Position numbers and translations under genes: made by a program
The notes under the pieces: generated by a model
Told to the model about the DNA's origin: nothing
What the model saw: only the letters and a program-made list of their open reading frames with translations
Database searches by the model: none
Shown here: piece by piece, positions 6,438-12,667 of the stretch
Layout: the number at the start of each line of letters is the position of its first letter
Numbering within the stretch: the first letter of the stretch is position 1
Assembly: GCA_017428585.1 (NCBI GenBank)
Contig: JAFRQN010000096.1
Coordinates: forward strand, 1 to 12,667
Direction: 5' to 3'
From: Bacteroidota bacterium
GTDB lineage: Bacteria > Bacteroidota > Ignavibacteria > Kapaibacteriales > UBA2268
DNA: 12,667 nucleotides

Positions 6438-9400
6438 TTATTCCACTGATGCTTCTATTGTTTTCTTTATATTCCATAAGAACTCCAACATTTTCAGCCT
6501 ATTGCCTGTCTTATAATATATATATATACGAGAAGATTTTTGAGTAATTCGTATATTATTATTAATCTGTAAATAATCCAGCATAATAGGGAAAATTTGC
6601 TCATAAAATTCTTTATCTGTTTCTGTTGGAAGCTCAACCACTAACTCATTCTCTTTAACAATTATTTTTGCAATACCAGTTCCCAATACAGCAATTCTTA
6701 ATTTAACTACAAATATAAGTTCTTTTGCTTGTTCCGGCATTTTTCCGTATTTATCTTCCAATTCTGCAATAATATCCTTTAGTTGATTATTGTTTTCAAC
6801 TTCAAACAAAGCTTTATAGTATTTGAAGCGGGCGGTATCATCTTCAACATAGTTTTCAGGGAAGAATGCGTCTTGATTAGTTTCTATAGCAACATCTGAA
6901 TTATCCAAACAATGATAATACTGTTTGTCTTCCTGTTTTTTATCAAATATATCTGCAAATTCTTCCTGTTTTAATTCTGTTACAGCTTCTGCAAGTACTT
7001 TTTGATACAAATCAAATCCAATTTCAGAAATAAATCCGCTTTGTTCTGCACCCAGCAGATCACCTGAACCGCGAATTTCTAAATCTCGCAGTGCAAGCTG
7101 GAGACCGCTTCCTAAATCAGAAAATTCTTGTATTGCCAATAACCGCTGCAATGATTTAGGTGGAAGTCCTGATACATTTGGCACGCATAAATAACAGTAT
7201 GCTTGAATATTGCTTCGTCCCACTCTGCCTCTTAATTGATATAATTCTGCCAAACCAAAATTCTGTGCATTATTAATAATCATCGTATTTGCATTAGGAA
7301 TATCTATACCTGATTCTATGATTTTAGTTGCAATAAGGACATCTATATTTTTATCATTAAAATTCATCATGATATTTTCAATATCCTTAGGCGTCATTTG
7401 AGCATGTATGATTGCAAATTTTATTGTAGGCAGCAGCATTTGCAAATCCATAGCAATTTTATCCAAACCACTGATTTTATCATTAACAACAAATACTTGA
7501 CCATTCCTTTTTAATTCTTTAACAATAATTCTGCTTAAATACTCTTCATCCCACTCAATAACCTCTGTTATAATAGGCAGTCTGTTTCTCGGAGGAGTTT
7601 CTATTTGGCTTAAATCTCTTGCGCCCATTAGAGAGAAATTCAATGTTCGTGGAATAGGCGTCGCTGTCAAAGTTAGAGTATCAACATTTGATTTCATTTG
7701 TCTCAATTTTTCTTTTGCACCAACACCAAAACGATGTTCCTCGTCTATAATTAACAATCCTAAATCTTTAAATACTACATCTTTGCTTAATAATCTATGT
7801 GTTCCTATTAATATATCTATTTCGCCTTTGCTTAATTTTTCCAATATAATTTTTATTTGAGCCGGTTTTTTAAATCTTGAAATAACTTCAACATTAATAG
7901 GATATTTGCCTAATCTATCAATAAAAGATTGATAATGCTGCTGTGCAAGAATCGTAGTCGGTACCAAAACAGCCACCTGCTTTCCTGCATTAGCAGCTTT
8001 GAATGCTGCTCTAATAGCAACTTCTGTTTTTCCAAAACCTACATCGCCACAGATCAACCTATCCATTGGGATTGGTTCTTCCATATCATTCTTGACATCA
8101 TTTGTAGCTTTCTGCTGATCAATAGTATCTTCATAAATAAAAGATGCTTCAAATTCTTTTTGCCAATGTCCATCAGGTGGAAATGCAAAACCTTTCTGCA
8201 TCTTGCGTTTTGCATAAAGACTAATTAAATCACGAGCAATATCTTTTAATTTCTTCTTTGTATGACTGCGTCTTCTCAGCCATTCTGTCGAACCTAATTT
8301 ATTTACACGAGGAACTACCCCTTCCACAGCAGAATATTTTTGTATTTTATGCAGATAATTTAAGTGAACGTATAATATATCATTATCAGCAAAAAGCATT
8401 CTCAAACAGTCCTGCTTGCTGCCATTAACAGTTATTGATTGAAAACCGTCAAATTTGCCAATACCCTTATCTTCATGAACAATGAACTCGCCAATTCTTA
8501 GCTGCTTTAATTCTTTCAGTGTAAGAGCAATATTAGACTTTTTGCCTTTATTTACATTTCTATTCCTTTTACGTGCAAAGATTTCATTTTCAACAAAATA
8601 AGCAAATTTTTCATTAGGAATAAAGAATCCAGACGATAAAGCAGTATTTTGCCATATCAACGAATTTACATCAAGTTTTACAAGAGAATTGTCTATAATA
8701 TTACTATTATGTCTGTTATTATCATTTTCATTTTCATCATATTTTTTATTTTCAGTCTCCTCTGCTATATCGATCAATAAGTCCTGCAGACGCTTTAAAT
8801 GAATATCGCCATCAGCAGCAATTATATTGTTTACATCTAAATTTTGATTATTTTGAAGCACCACAGCCAATTTATAGACAGAAGCAAACACTTTAGGCTG
8901 CGGCTGGCAGTTTACAACTATTTCTGCATTTTCCAAAGAATTAATTTTTATATAGCGGTATTCCTTTAATCTTTGAAGATATGGAAGTTCTAAATCAAAA
9001 CTCTCAAATGTATCAAATATAAAAACAACATCATCAGATATATAATCGTAAATAGTACATTTTACATAATCATCAGAATTAATAAAAATAGAATTTATAA
9101 AACTTGCTTCTTGAACTTCCTGTATGCTTCGTTGAGATAAGATATCAAAAAAACGCAGTGTATCTACCTCATCGTCCCATAATTCAATTCTTAGAGGCTG
9201 CTGCATATTTGGAGCGAAAATATCAATAATACCGCCGCGTACAGCATATTCACCTGGTTTTGAAATATATTGTTCACGTTGAAATCCATTTAACGACAAC
9301 TGAGTTGTAAATTCTTGAATATTAAGCGTTTGTCCTTGTTTTACTGTATAAATATGTTGAGATATTACATCTTTCTTTGGAACCATAAAATCAAAAAATT

Positions 9401-9776
9401 CAGGAGTTGCAATACCGACAGCAGTATCAGCTTCTTGAAATTTAACAATACTATCAATAACTTCAGCTAATTTTGTATCATCCTCCATCTTTAATTTTGT
9501 TAAGCTGGATTTATCTTTAACAAATTTAAATATGTTGTAATCAGGCAGCAGCAGTGTTATGTCATCATAAATATCATCTACAATATCATCATTAGGAAGG
9601 ACTACAAAAAAACGTTTTTTTGTATTTTTTAAGAGCGATGCTATAAATAAAGATTTTGAAGAACCAAATAATGTTTTTATAGAAAAACTATTATCTGTTT
9701 TTAGAACTTTATTAAAAGCATCTCGAGCAAATCCAAAATTAGAAAAAACATCTATTAGATTTATTTTATTTTGCAT
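6438..9776 (-). CDS. mfd: Transcription-repair coupling factor
   Basis: A 1112-residue DNA translocase that removes RNA polymerase stalled at lesions and recruits UvrA. The N-terminal UvrB-like region covers about 1-340, with a degenerate Walker A (GSSKS at 38-42), as expected for Mfd. A polar Asn/Asp/Glu-rich linker at about 342-363 follows, then the RNA-polymerase-interacting domain (GEFIVHEDKGIGKFDGF, 429-445). The motor has Walker A GDVGFGKT at 577-584, DEEH at 678-681, TATPIPRTL at 704-712 and RGRVGRS at 849-855. The motor-end block GDLLGAEQSGFISEIGFDLY (905-924) and the C-terminal UvrA-masking domain are complete. Length is close to E. coli Mfd at 1148. The ATG at 9776 has no Shine-Dalgarno and no clear consensus promoter was found. 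No intrinsic GC-stem terminator is seen downstream. Confidence 0.97.
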   Translation of the reverse strand: MQNKINLIDVFSNFGFARDAFNKVLKTDNSFSIKTLFGSSKSLFIASLLKNTKKRFFVVLPNDDIVDDIYDDITLLLPDYNIFKFVKDKSSLTKLKMEDDTKLAEVIDSIVKFQEADTAVGIATPEFFDFMVPKKDVISQHIYTVKQGQTLNIQEFTTQLSLNGFQREQYISKPGEYAVRGGIIDIFAPNMQQPLRIELWDDEVDTLRFFDILSQRSIQEVQEASFINSIFINSDDYVKCTIYDYISDDVVFIFDTFESFDLELPYLQRLKEYRYIKINSLENAEIVVNCQPQPKVFASVYKLAVVLQNNQNLDVNNIIAADGDIHLKRLQDLLIDIAEETENKKYDENENDNNRHNSNIIDNSLVKLDVNSLIWQNTALSSGFFIPNEKFAYFVENEIFARKRNRNVNKGKKSNIALTLKELKQLRIGEFIVHEDKGIGKFDGFQSITVNGSKQDCLRMLFADNDILYVHLNYLHKIQKYSAVEGVVPRVNKLGSTEWLRRRSHTKKKLKDIARDLISLYAKRKMQKGFAFPPDGHWQKEFEASFIYEDTIDQQKATNDVKNDMEEPIPMDRLICGDVGFGKTEVAIRAAFKAANAGKQVAVLVPTTILAQQHYQSFIDRLGKYPINVEVISRFKKPAQIKIILEKLSKGEIDILIGTHRLLSKDVVFKDLGLLIIDEEHRFGVGAKEKLRQMKSNVDTLTLTATPIPRTLNFSLMGARDLSQIETPPRNRLPIITEVIEWDEEYLSRIIVKELKRNGQVFVVNDKISGLDKIAMDLQMLLPTIKFAIIHAQMTPKDIENIMMNFNDKNIDVLIATKIIESGIDIPNANTMIINNAQNFGLAELYQLRGRVGRSNIQAYCYLCVPNVSGLPPKSLQRLLAIQEFSDLGSGLQLALRDLEIRGSGDLLGAEQSGFISEIGFDLYQKVLAEAVTELKQEEFADIFDKKQEDKQYYHCLDNSDVAIETNQDAFFPENYVEDDTARFKYYKALFEVENNNQLKDIIAELEDKYGKMPEQAKELIFVVKLRIAVLGTGIAKIIVKENELVVELPTETDKEFYEQIFPIMLDYLQINNNIRITQKSSRIYIYYKTGNRLKMLEFLWNIKKTIEASVE

Positions 9777-10123
9777 TTTTTAGAAATTCAAATTAAAAAT
9801 AAACGAATTTTATTTATCTATATTAGTTTGACAATAAAAATAATATACGCAAAAAAATATAATTTATTAATATTATTTAATAACAACAATAAAAAATTTA
9901 TAAAAAAACCATTTTAGTCTGTCCAAAAAGCATACAATTTTTATTTTAATTATTATAAAAAATAATAAAATATGAACAAAGTCTAATTTTTTTTGTTTTT
10001 TATAAAAAAAAAAACTAAATTTGAATTTATATAGAAAGTTAATATTATATTATAAATATAAAATTAAAGACAATTAAATTAATACACAAAAATTAAATAA
10101 ATAATCAATAACTATTCAATATA
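9777..10123. other. 347-base AT-rich divergent intergenic region (mfd / mmd operon)
   Basis: Very AT-rich spacer with stops in all frames and no credible small gene. It contains the mmd operon promoter at 9992-10023 and about 94 bases of predicted mmd leader. An imperfect AT stem at 9943-9971 (ATTTTAATTATT against AATAATAAAAT, one bulged base) lies just upstream of that promoter. On the mfd side only a near-match to a -7 element (9789-9796) is visible. No riboswitch-like conserved structure was recognised in the leader. Confidence 0.7.
9992..10023 (+). promoter_or_regulatory. Bacteroidota-type promoter for the mmd operon
   Basis: TTTG at 9992-9995, a 20-base spacer, and TAAATTTG at 10016-10023; both elements are exact. 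The spacer is six T, AT, a long A run and C, closely resembling the tldD promoter. Transcription should begin near 10030, giving a leader of roughly 94 bases before mmdA. Confidence 0.85.
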
Positions 10124-11683
10124 ATGGCTTTAACAGTTAAAGAAAAAATTGATGAATTACGCAAAAAAAATGCAGAAGCATTACTTTGCGGTGGTGCTGA
10201 TAAAATAGAAGCACAACACAAGCGCGGCAAGCTTTCAGCAAGAGAAAGATTGCAATTATTATTTGATAATGGTTATTACGATGAATTCAATAAATTTGTA
10301 GAGAATTCAGGTCGTAAAATATCATCAGTCGCTGGACGCAAGATGCCAGGCGACGGTATGGTTACTGCTGTTGGTCCAGTAGATGGCAGATTAGTTTATG
10401 CAGCATCCCAAGACTTTACAGTAATGGGCGGCAGTTTAGGCGAAATGCATGCTTGGAAAATGGTTGAGGCAATGTTAAAAGCATTAAAAAATGGAGTTCC
10501 ATTTATAGCTATTAATGATAGTGGTGGAGCAAGAATACAAGAAGCTATTTTCTCATTAAGAGGTTATGGTGATGTATTTTTCCAAAACACAGCATTATCC
10601 GGCGTTGTACCTCAAATATCCATCATAGCAGGTCCATGTGCAGGCGGTGCAGCTTATTCACCAGCTTTAATGGACTTCATCATTATGGTAAAAGGCACTG
10701 GTAAATTATTTATTACAGGTCCTGCTGTTATAAAAGGTGTAACAGGCGAAGTTGTAACTGATGAAGAATTAGGTGGTGCAATGGCTCACGCTACAACAAG
10801 CGGTAATATCCATTTTGTTGCAGAAAATGATCATCATGCAATCCAAATAGCAAAACAATTATTAAGCTATTTGCCATCAAACAATACAGAAACAGCACCA
10901 AGAGTTGGTGATGGTTCTATCAATCTAATTGAATATCCAGATTTAAATACAATAATACCAGATGATGCTCGTGAAGCATACAATATGTTAGACGTCATCA
11001 ATCGTGTTGTAGATCCAGGTTCAGTACTTGAAGTTAAACAATTCTGGGCAAGAAATGTAATAACTTGTTTTGCAAGAATTAATGGTCAAACAGTAGGTAT
11101 TATAGCAAATCAACCTAATTTCAAAGCTGGTTGTTTGGATATAGATGCTTCTGATAAAGCATCTGAACATATTCGTTTCTGCAATGCTTTCAATATTCCT
11201 ATTATTACTTTTGTTGACGTACCAGGATTCTTACCAGGCGTACAACAAGAATTTGGCGGCATCATCAGACACGGTGCAAAGATGTTATTCTCTTATTCAG
11301 CTGCTACTGTTCCAAAAATAACAATCGTTGTTCGTAAAGCTTATGGTGGAGCTTATTTAGCAATGTGTGCAAAAAGTCTCGGCGCTGACAGAACTGCTGC
11401 TTGGCCAACTGCTGAAATAGCAGTAATGGGTGCAGAAGGTGCTGTTAATGTATTATATGCAAAAGAAATAAAAGGCGCTTCAGATCCAGCTGCTAAGAAA
11501 AAAGAACTTATTAATGAATATGAGGGACGCTGGGTTACTCCATATCCTGCTGCAGAATTTGGATTAGTAGATGCTGTTATTGAACCAGTAAAAACACGTG
11601 AATATATTTCAGTTGCTCTCGAAACATTAAAGAACAAGAGAGAATTACGTCCTGAAAAGAAACATGGTTTAATACCAATGTAG
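10124..11683 (+). CDS. mmdA: Methylmalonyl-CoA decarboxylase alpha subunit (carboxyltransferase)
   Basis: A 519-residue carboxyltransferase of the acyl-CoA carboxylase beta-subunit family. It moves the carboxyl group of an acyl-CoA, most likely (S)-methylmalonyl-CoA, onto the biotin of the carrier subunit, releasing propionyl-CoA. Both crotonase-fold halves are complete. The first oxyanion-hole region is AGPCAGGAAYSPALMDF (169-185), and GGARIQEA is at 134-141. The second half has FGGIIRHGAKM (377-387), KAYGGAYLAM (405-414) and GADRTAAWPTAEIAVMGAEGA (420-440). Sequence alone does not separate it from propionyl-CoA carboxylase beta. The following OadG-like and biotin carrier genes, with no biotin carboxylase, favour the sodium-pump decarboxylase. 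It is first in the operon behind a consensus promoter. The ATG at 10124 begins the usual N-terminal helix and lacks a Shine-Dalgarno. Confidence 0.93.
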   Translation: MALTVKEKIDELRKKNAEALLCGGADKIEAQHKRGKLSARERLQLLFDNGYYDEFNKFVENSGRKISSVAGRKMPGDGMVTAVGPVDGRLVYAASQDFTVMGGSLGEMHAWKMVEAMLKALKNGVPFIAINDSGGARIQEAIFSLRGYGDVFFQNTALSGVVPQISIIAGPCAGGAAYSPALMDFIIMVKGTGKLFITGPAVIKGVTGEVVTDEELGGAMAHATTSGNIHFVAENDHHAIQIAKQLLSYLPSNNTETAPRVGDGSINLIEYPDLNTIIPDDAREAYNMLDVINRVVDPGSVLEVKQFWARNVITCFARINGQTVGIIANQPNFKAGCLDIDASDKASEHIRFCNAFNIPIITFVDVPGFLPGVQQEFGGIIRHGAKMLFSYSAATVPKITIVVRKAYGGAYLAMCAKSLGADRTAAWPTAEIAVMGAEGAVNVLYAKEIKGASDPAAKKKELINEYEGRWVTPYPAAEFGLVDAVIEPVKTREYISVALETLKNKRELRPEKKHGLIPM

Positions 11684-11722
11684 AATTATTTTATAAAACA
11701 CATAATTTTATAATTAAAATAT

Positions 11723-12091
11723 ATGGACAACACTTTAACTAACGCTGTTACAATTGCTATTGTCGGGTTTTCATTAGTTTTTCTCTGTCTTGTTGTTTTC
11801 GCTGTAATTATTTCTATCTTAAATAAAACAGATAGATATTTTACAAGCCGGAAGAAACAAAAATTAGAAAAAGCAAAAGCTGTACAAAATAATCAAATAG
11901 AGATAGACAGCAATATAGATGCTGATGTTATTCCTATTGTTGCTGCGGCTACTTATTCTGCATTTGGAGAAAAAATAAGAATAAGGAAAATTAATTTTGT
12001 TAATCCAAAAACAAATGAAAACACTGATTGGTCAAAATTTGCAAGAACATCAGCAATATCTACACATAATATAAGACGTAGAGGTAAATAA
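11723..12091 (+). CDS. mmdD: Decarboxylase delta subunit (OadG/MmdD-like membrane anchor)
   Basis: A 122-residue protein of the OadG/MmdD family, which anchors the carboxyltransferase to the membrane subunit and stabilises the sodium-pump complex. One transmembrane helix spans residues 7-33, followed by the family-typical NKTDRYF (35-40) and a charged Lys-rich linker. A C-terminal domain covers 66-122 with AAATYSAFGEKIRIRKINFVNP at 74-95 and Trp103. It lies 39 bases after mmdA with no terminator between. Its stop overlaps the start of the next gene by one base. The C-terminal domain is repeated in that neighbour, as in the delta/epsilon pair of Veillonella methylmalonyl-CoA decarboxylase. Confidence 0.88.
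   Translation: MDNTLTNAVTIAIVGFSLVFLCLVVFAVIISILNKTDRYFTSRKKQKLEKAKAVQNNQIEIDSNIDADVIPIVAAATYSAFGEKIRIRKINFVNPKTNENTDWSKFARTSAISTHNIRRRGK
12081..12085 (+). promoter_or_regulatory. Shine-Dalgarno-like site for the mmdE-like gene
   Basis: GAGGT ends five bases before the ATG at 12091, inside the last codons of mmdD. It is the only convincing Shine-Dalgarno match ahead of any gene in the window, and it coincides with a one-base stop-start overlap, which suggests translational coupling. It may equally be forced by the Arg-Gly codons it overlaps. Confidence 0.45.
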
Positions 12092-12336
12092 TGAAACAAA
12101 CAAATGAAAATGCAATAATAGAAGCCTTAACAAGACTTGAAGAAAAAGTTGACAATCTTGCAACAATAGTAAATAACAACAACCAGTCCAGATTAGACAG
12201 CGAAACTGTTGCTGTTTTAACAGCTGCAGCTTATAATGTATTTGGACGTGCTATTGCTATTAGAAATATAAGGCTTACTAATCCTAATGCTAATGGAAGC
12301 AAATGCAAAAGACATTATAATGTAGTAGCTATGTAA
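12091..12336 (+). CDS. mmdE: Small decarboxylase subunit, MmdE (epsilon)-like paralogue of the MmdD C-terminal domain
   Basis: An 81-residue soluble protein with no transmembrane segment. Residues about 8-28 have a heptad-like hydrophobic pattern (IIEALTRLEEKVDNLATIV), suggesting a short coiled coil. Residues 36-65 align without gaps to residues 66-95 of the upstream MmdD, with 12 of 30 identical by hand count, including AA, Y, FG, I-I-R, I and NP. This matches what is known of Veillonella parvula methylmalonyl-CoA decarboxylase, whose small epsilon subunit resembles the C-terminal part of delta and stabilises the complex. The protein here is longer, and its C-terminus (KCKRHYNVV) differs. 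The start overlaps the mmdD stop by one base. The subunit assignment is inferred from this similarity and the operon; the gene symbol follows that inference. Confidence 0.72.
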   Translation: MKQTNENAIIEALTRLEEKVDNLATIVNNNNQSRLDSETVAVLTAAAYNVFGRAIAIRNIRLTNPNANGSKCKRHYNVVAM

Positions 12337-12413
12337 TAGAACTGCATAATGTCTTAACTATAAAATTTTTATAAGTAAAAAGAAATATAAATATATTAAA
12401 TTGGAATAATATA

Positions 12414-12667
12414 ATGAAAAAACTTAAAATAACGCTTAATGGCAAAAGCTACGAAGTTGATGTAGAAGTATTGCAAGACGATGATGCTTCAACTATGCCT
12501 TTTTTCCCTACTGCAGCTCCAATTCCTATGCCTAATGCTGCTCCTGCAGCTGCAGCTCCTAAAGCCGCTGCTCCTGCACCTAAAGCTAATGCAGGCGACA
12601 ATGCTTTAACAGCTCCTATGAACGGTGTTGTTATTGAAGTTCCTGTAAAAGTTGGCGATGAAGTAAA
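12414..12667 (+). CDS. mmdC: Decarboxylase gamma subunit, biotin carboxyl carrier (partial, cut by right edge)
   Basis: The first 84 codons of a biotin carrier protein that shuttles the carboxyl group from the MmdA active site to the membrane subunit. The N-terminus (MKKLKITLNGKSYEVDVE) is the usual opening strand pair. A Pro-Ala-rich flexible linker covers residues 33-60. The biotinyl domain then begins with LTAPMNGVVIEVPVKVGDEV at 65-84. The biotinylated lysine, expected in an A-M-K-M motif about 20-35 residues later, lies outside the window. It starts 77 bases after the mmdE-like stop; I see no terminator in that gap. A gene for the membrane subunit MmdB/OadB is expected next. Confidence 0.93.
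   Translation, partial: MKKLKITLNGKSYEVDVEVLQDDDASTMPFFPTAAPIPMPNAAPAAAAPKAAAPAPKANAGDNALTAPMNGVVIEVPVKVGDEV

Noticed and set aside
7929..8228. Plus-strand open frame inside mfd
   Set aside because: It lies antisense to the Walker A region of the conserved helicase motor and has no features of its own.
9789..9796. Promoter for mfd at the minus-strand sequence TTAATTTG
   Set aside because: It has one mismatch to the -7 consensus, no -33 element, and would leave only a few bases of leader; the evidence is too weak to list.
10030..10123. Riboswitch, such as a cobalamin-responsive one, in the mmd leader
   Set aside because: The leader of about 94 bases is almost entirely A and T, with none of the GC-bearing conserved boxes such elements need.
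11353..11637. Minus-strand open frame opposite the 3' part of mmdA
   Set aside because: It is antisense to the conserved second carboxyltransferase half; its Ala/Ser-rich composition reflects the complementary codons.
12337..12413. Terminator or promoter between the mmdE-like gene and mmdC
   Set aside because: Only a short AT inverted repeat without a T-tract and an imperfect -7 match (TAAATTGG) are present, so the operon most likely continues through.
1..12667. CRISPR arrays, insertion sequences, phage or toxin-antitoxin genes
   Set aside because: No spaced repeat arrays, transposase motifs, terminal inverted repeats or small paired toxin-like genes were seen; the gene content is core metabolic and housekeeping.

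Overview
The window looks like an ordinary stretch of chromosome from an AT-rich member of the Bacteroidota. GC is roughly 30% by eye, not computed. The best evidence for the phylum is the promoter type. Three promoters fit the Bacteroidota consensus (TTTG, then 19-20 bases, then TAnnTTTG) exactly, ahead of tldD, a tRNA-Ser gene and the methylmalonyl-CoA decarboxylase operon. Nearly all genes also lack a Shine-Dalgarno sequence. The gene content fits too: a two-subunit transketolase, a TldD with a Tat signal, an S41 protease with a typical export signal, and a sodium-pump decarboxylase cluster as found in propionate-forming gut Bacteroidales. Genus and habitat cannot be read from the sequence.

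Layout. Positions 1-1439 (minus) hold a split transketolase, N-terminal subunit first, with the C-terminal subunit running off the left edge. A divergent intergenic region of about 185 bases leads to thpR (1626-2177, plus) and tldD (2248-3774, plus). A bidirectional hairpin terminator separates tldD from a convergent minus-strand pair: an S41 C-terminal-processing-type protease (4529-6142) and a PAP2/sphingomyelin-synthase-like membrane protein (3854-4525), 3 bases apart. Upstream on the same strand are a tRNA-Ser(GCU) gene with its own promoter and terminator, then mfd (6438-9776). A 347-base AT-rich region separates mfd from the plus-strand cluster mmdA - mmdD - mmdE-like - mmdC (10124 to the right edge). 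The membrane subunit mmdB is expected just outside the window.

How the genes work together. The right-hand operon encodes a biotin-dependent, probably sodium-translocating methylmalonyl-CoA decarboxylase: carboxyltransferase, OadG-type membrane anchor, a small paralogue of the anchor's C-terminal domain, and the biotin carrier. It would conserve energy in the succinate-to-propionate route. The split transketolase serves the non-oxidative pentose phosphate pathway. Mfd, the tRNA and ThpR are housekeeping. The protease and PAP2-like protein probably act at the inner membrane and periplasm.

I found no mobile element, CRISPR array, phage gene or obviously new multi-gene system. The points most worth a second look are the MmdD/MmdE-like paralogue pair, the T-tract/A-tract spacer shared by the three consensus promoters, the Tat-signal TldD with no TldE beside it, and the PAP2_C-type protein paired with a periplasmic protease.
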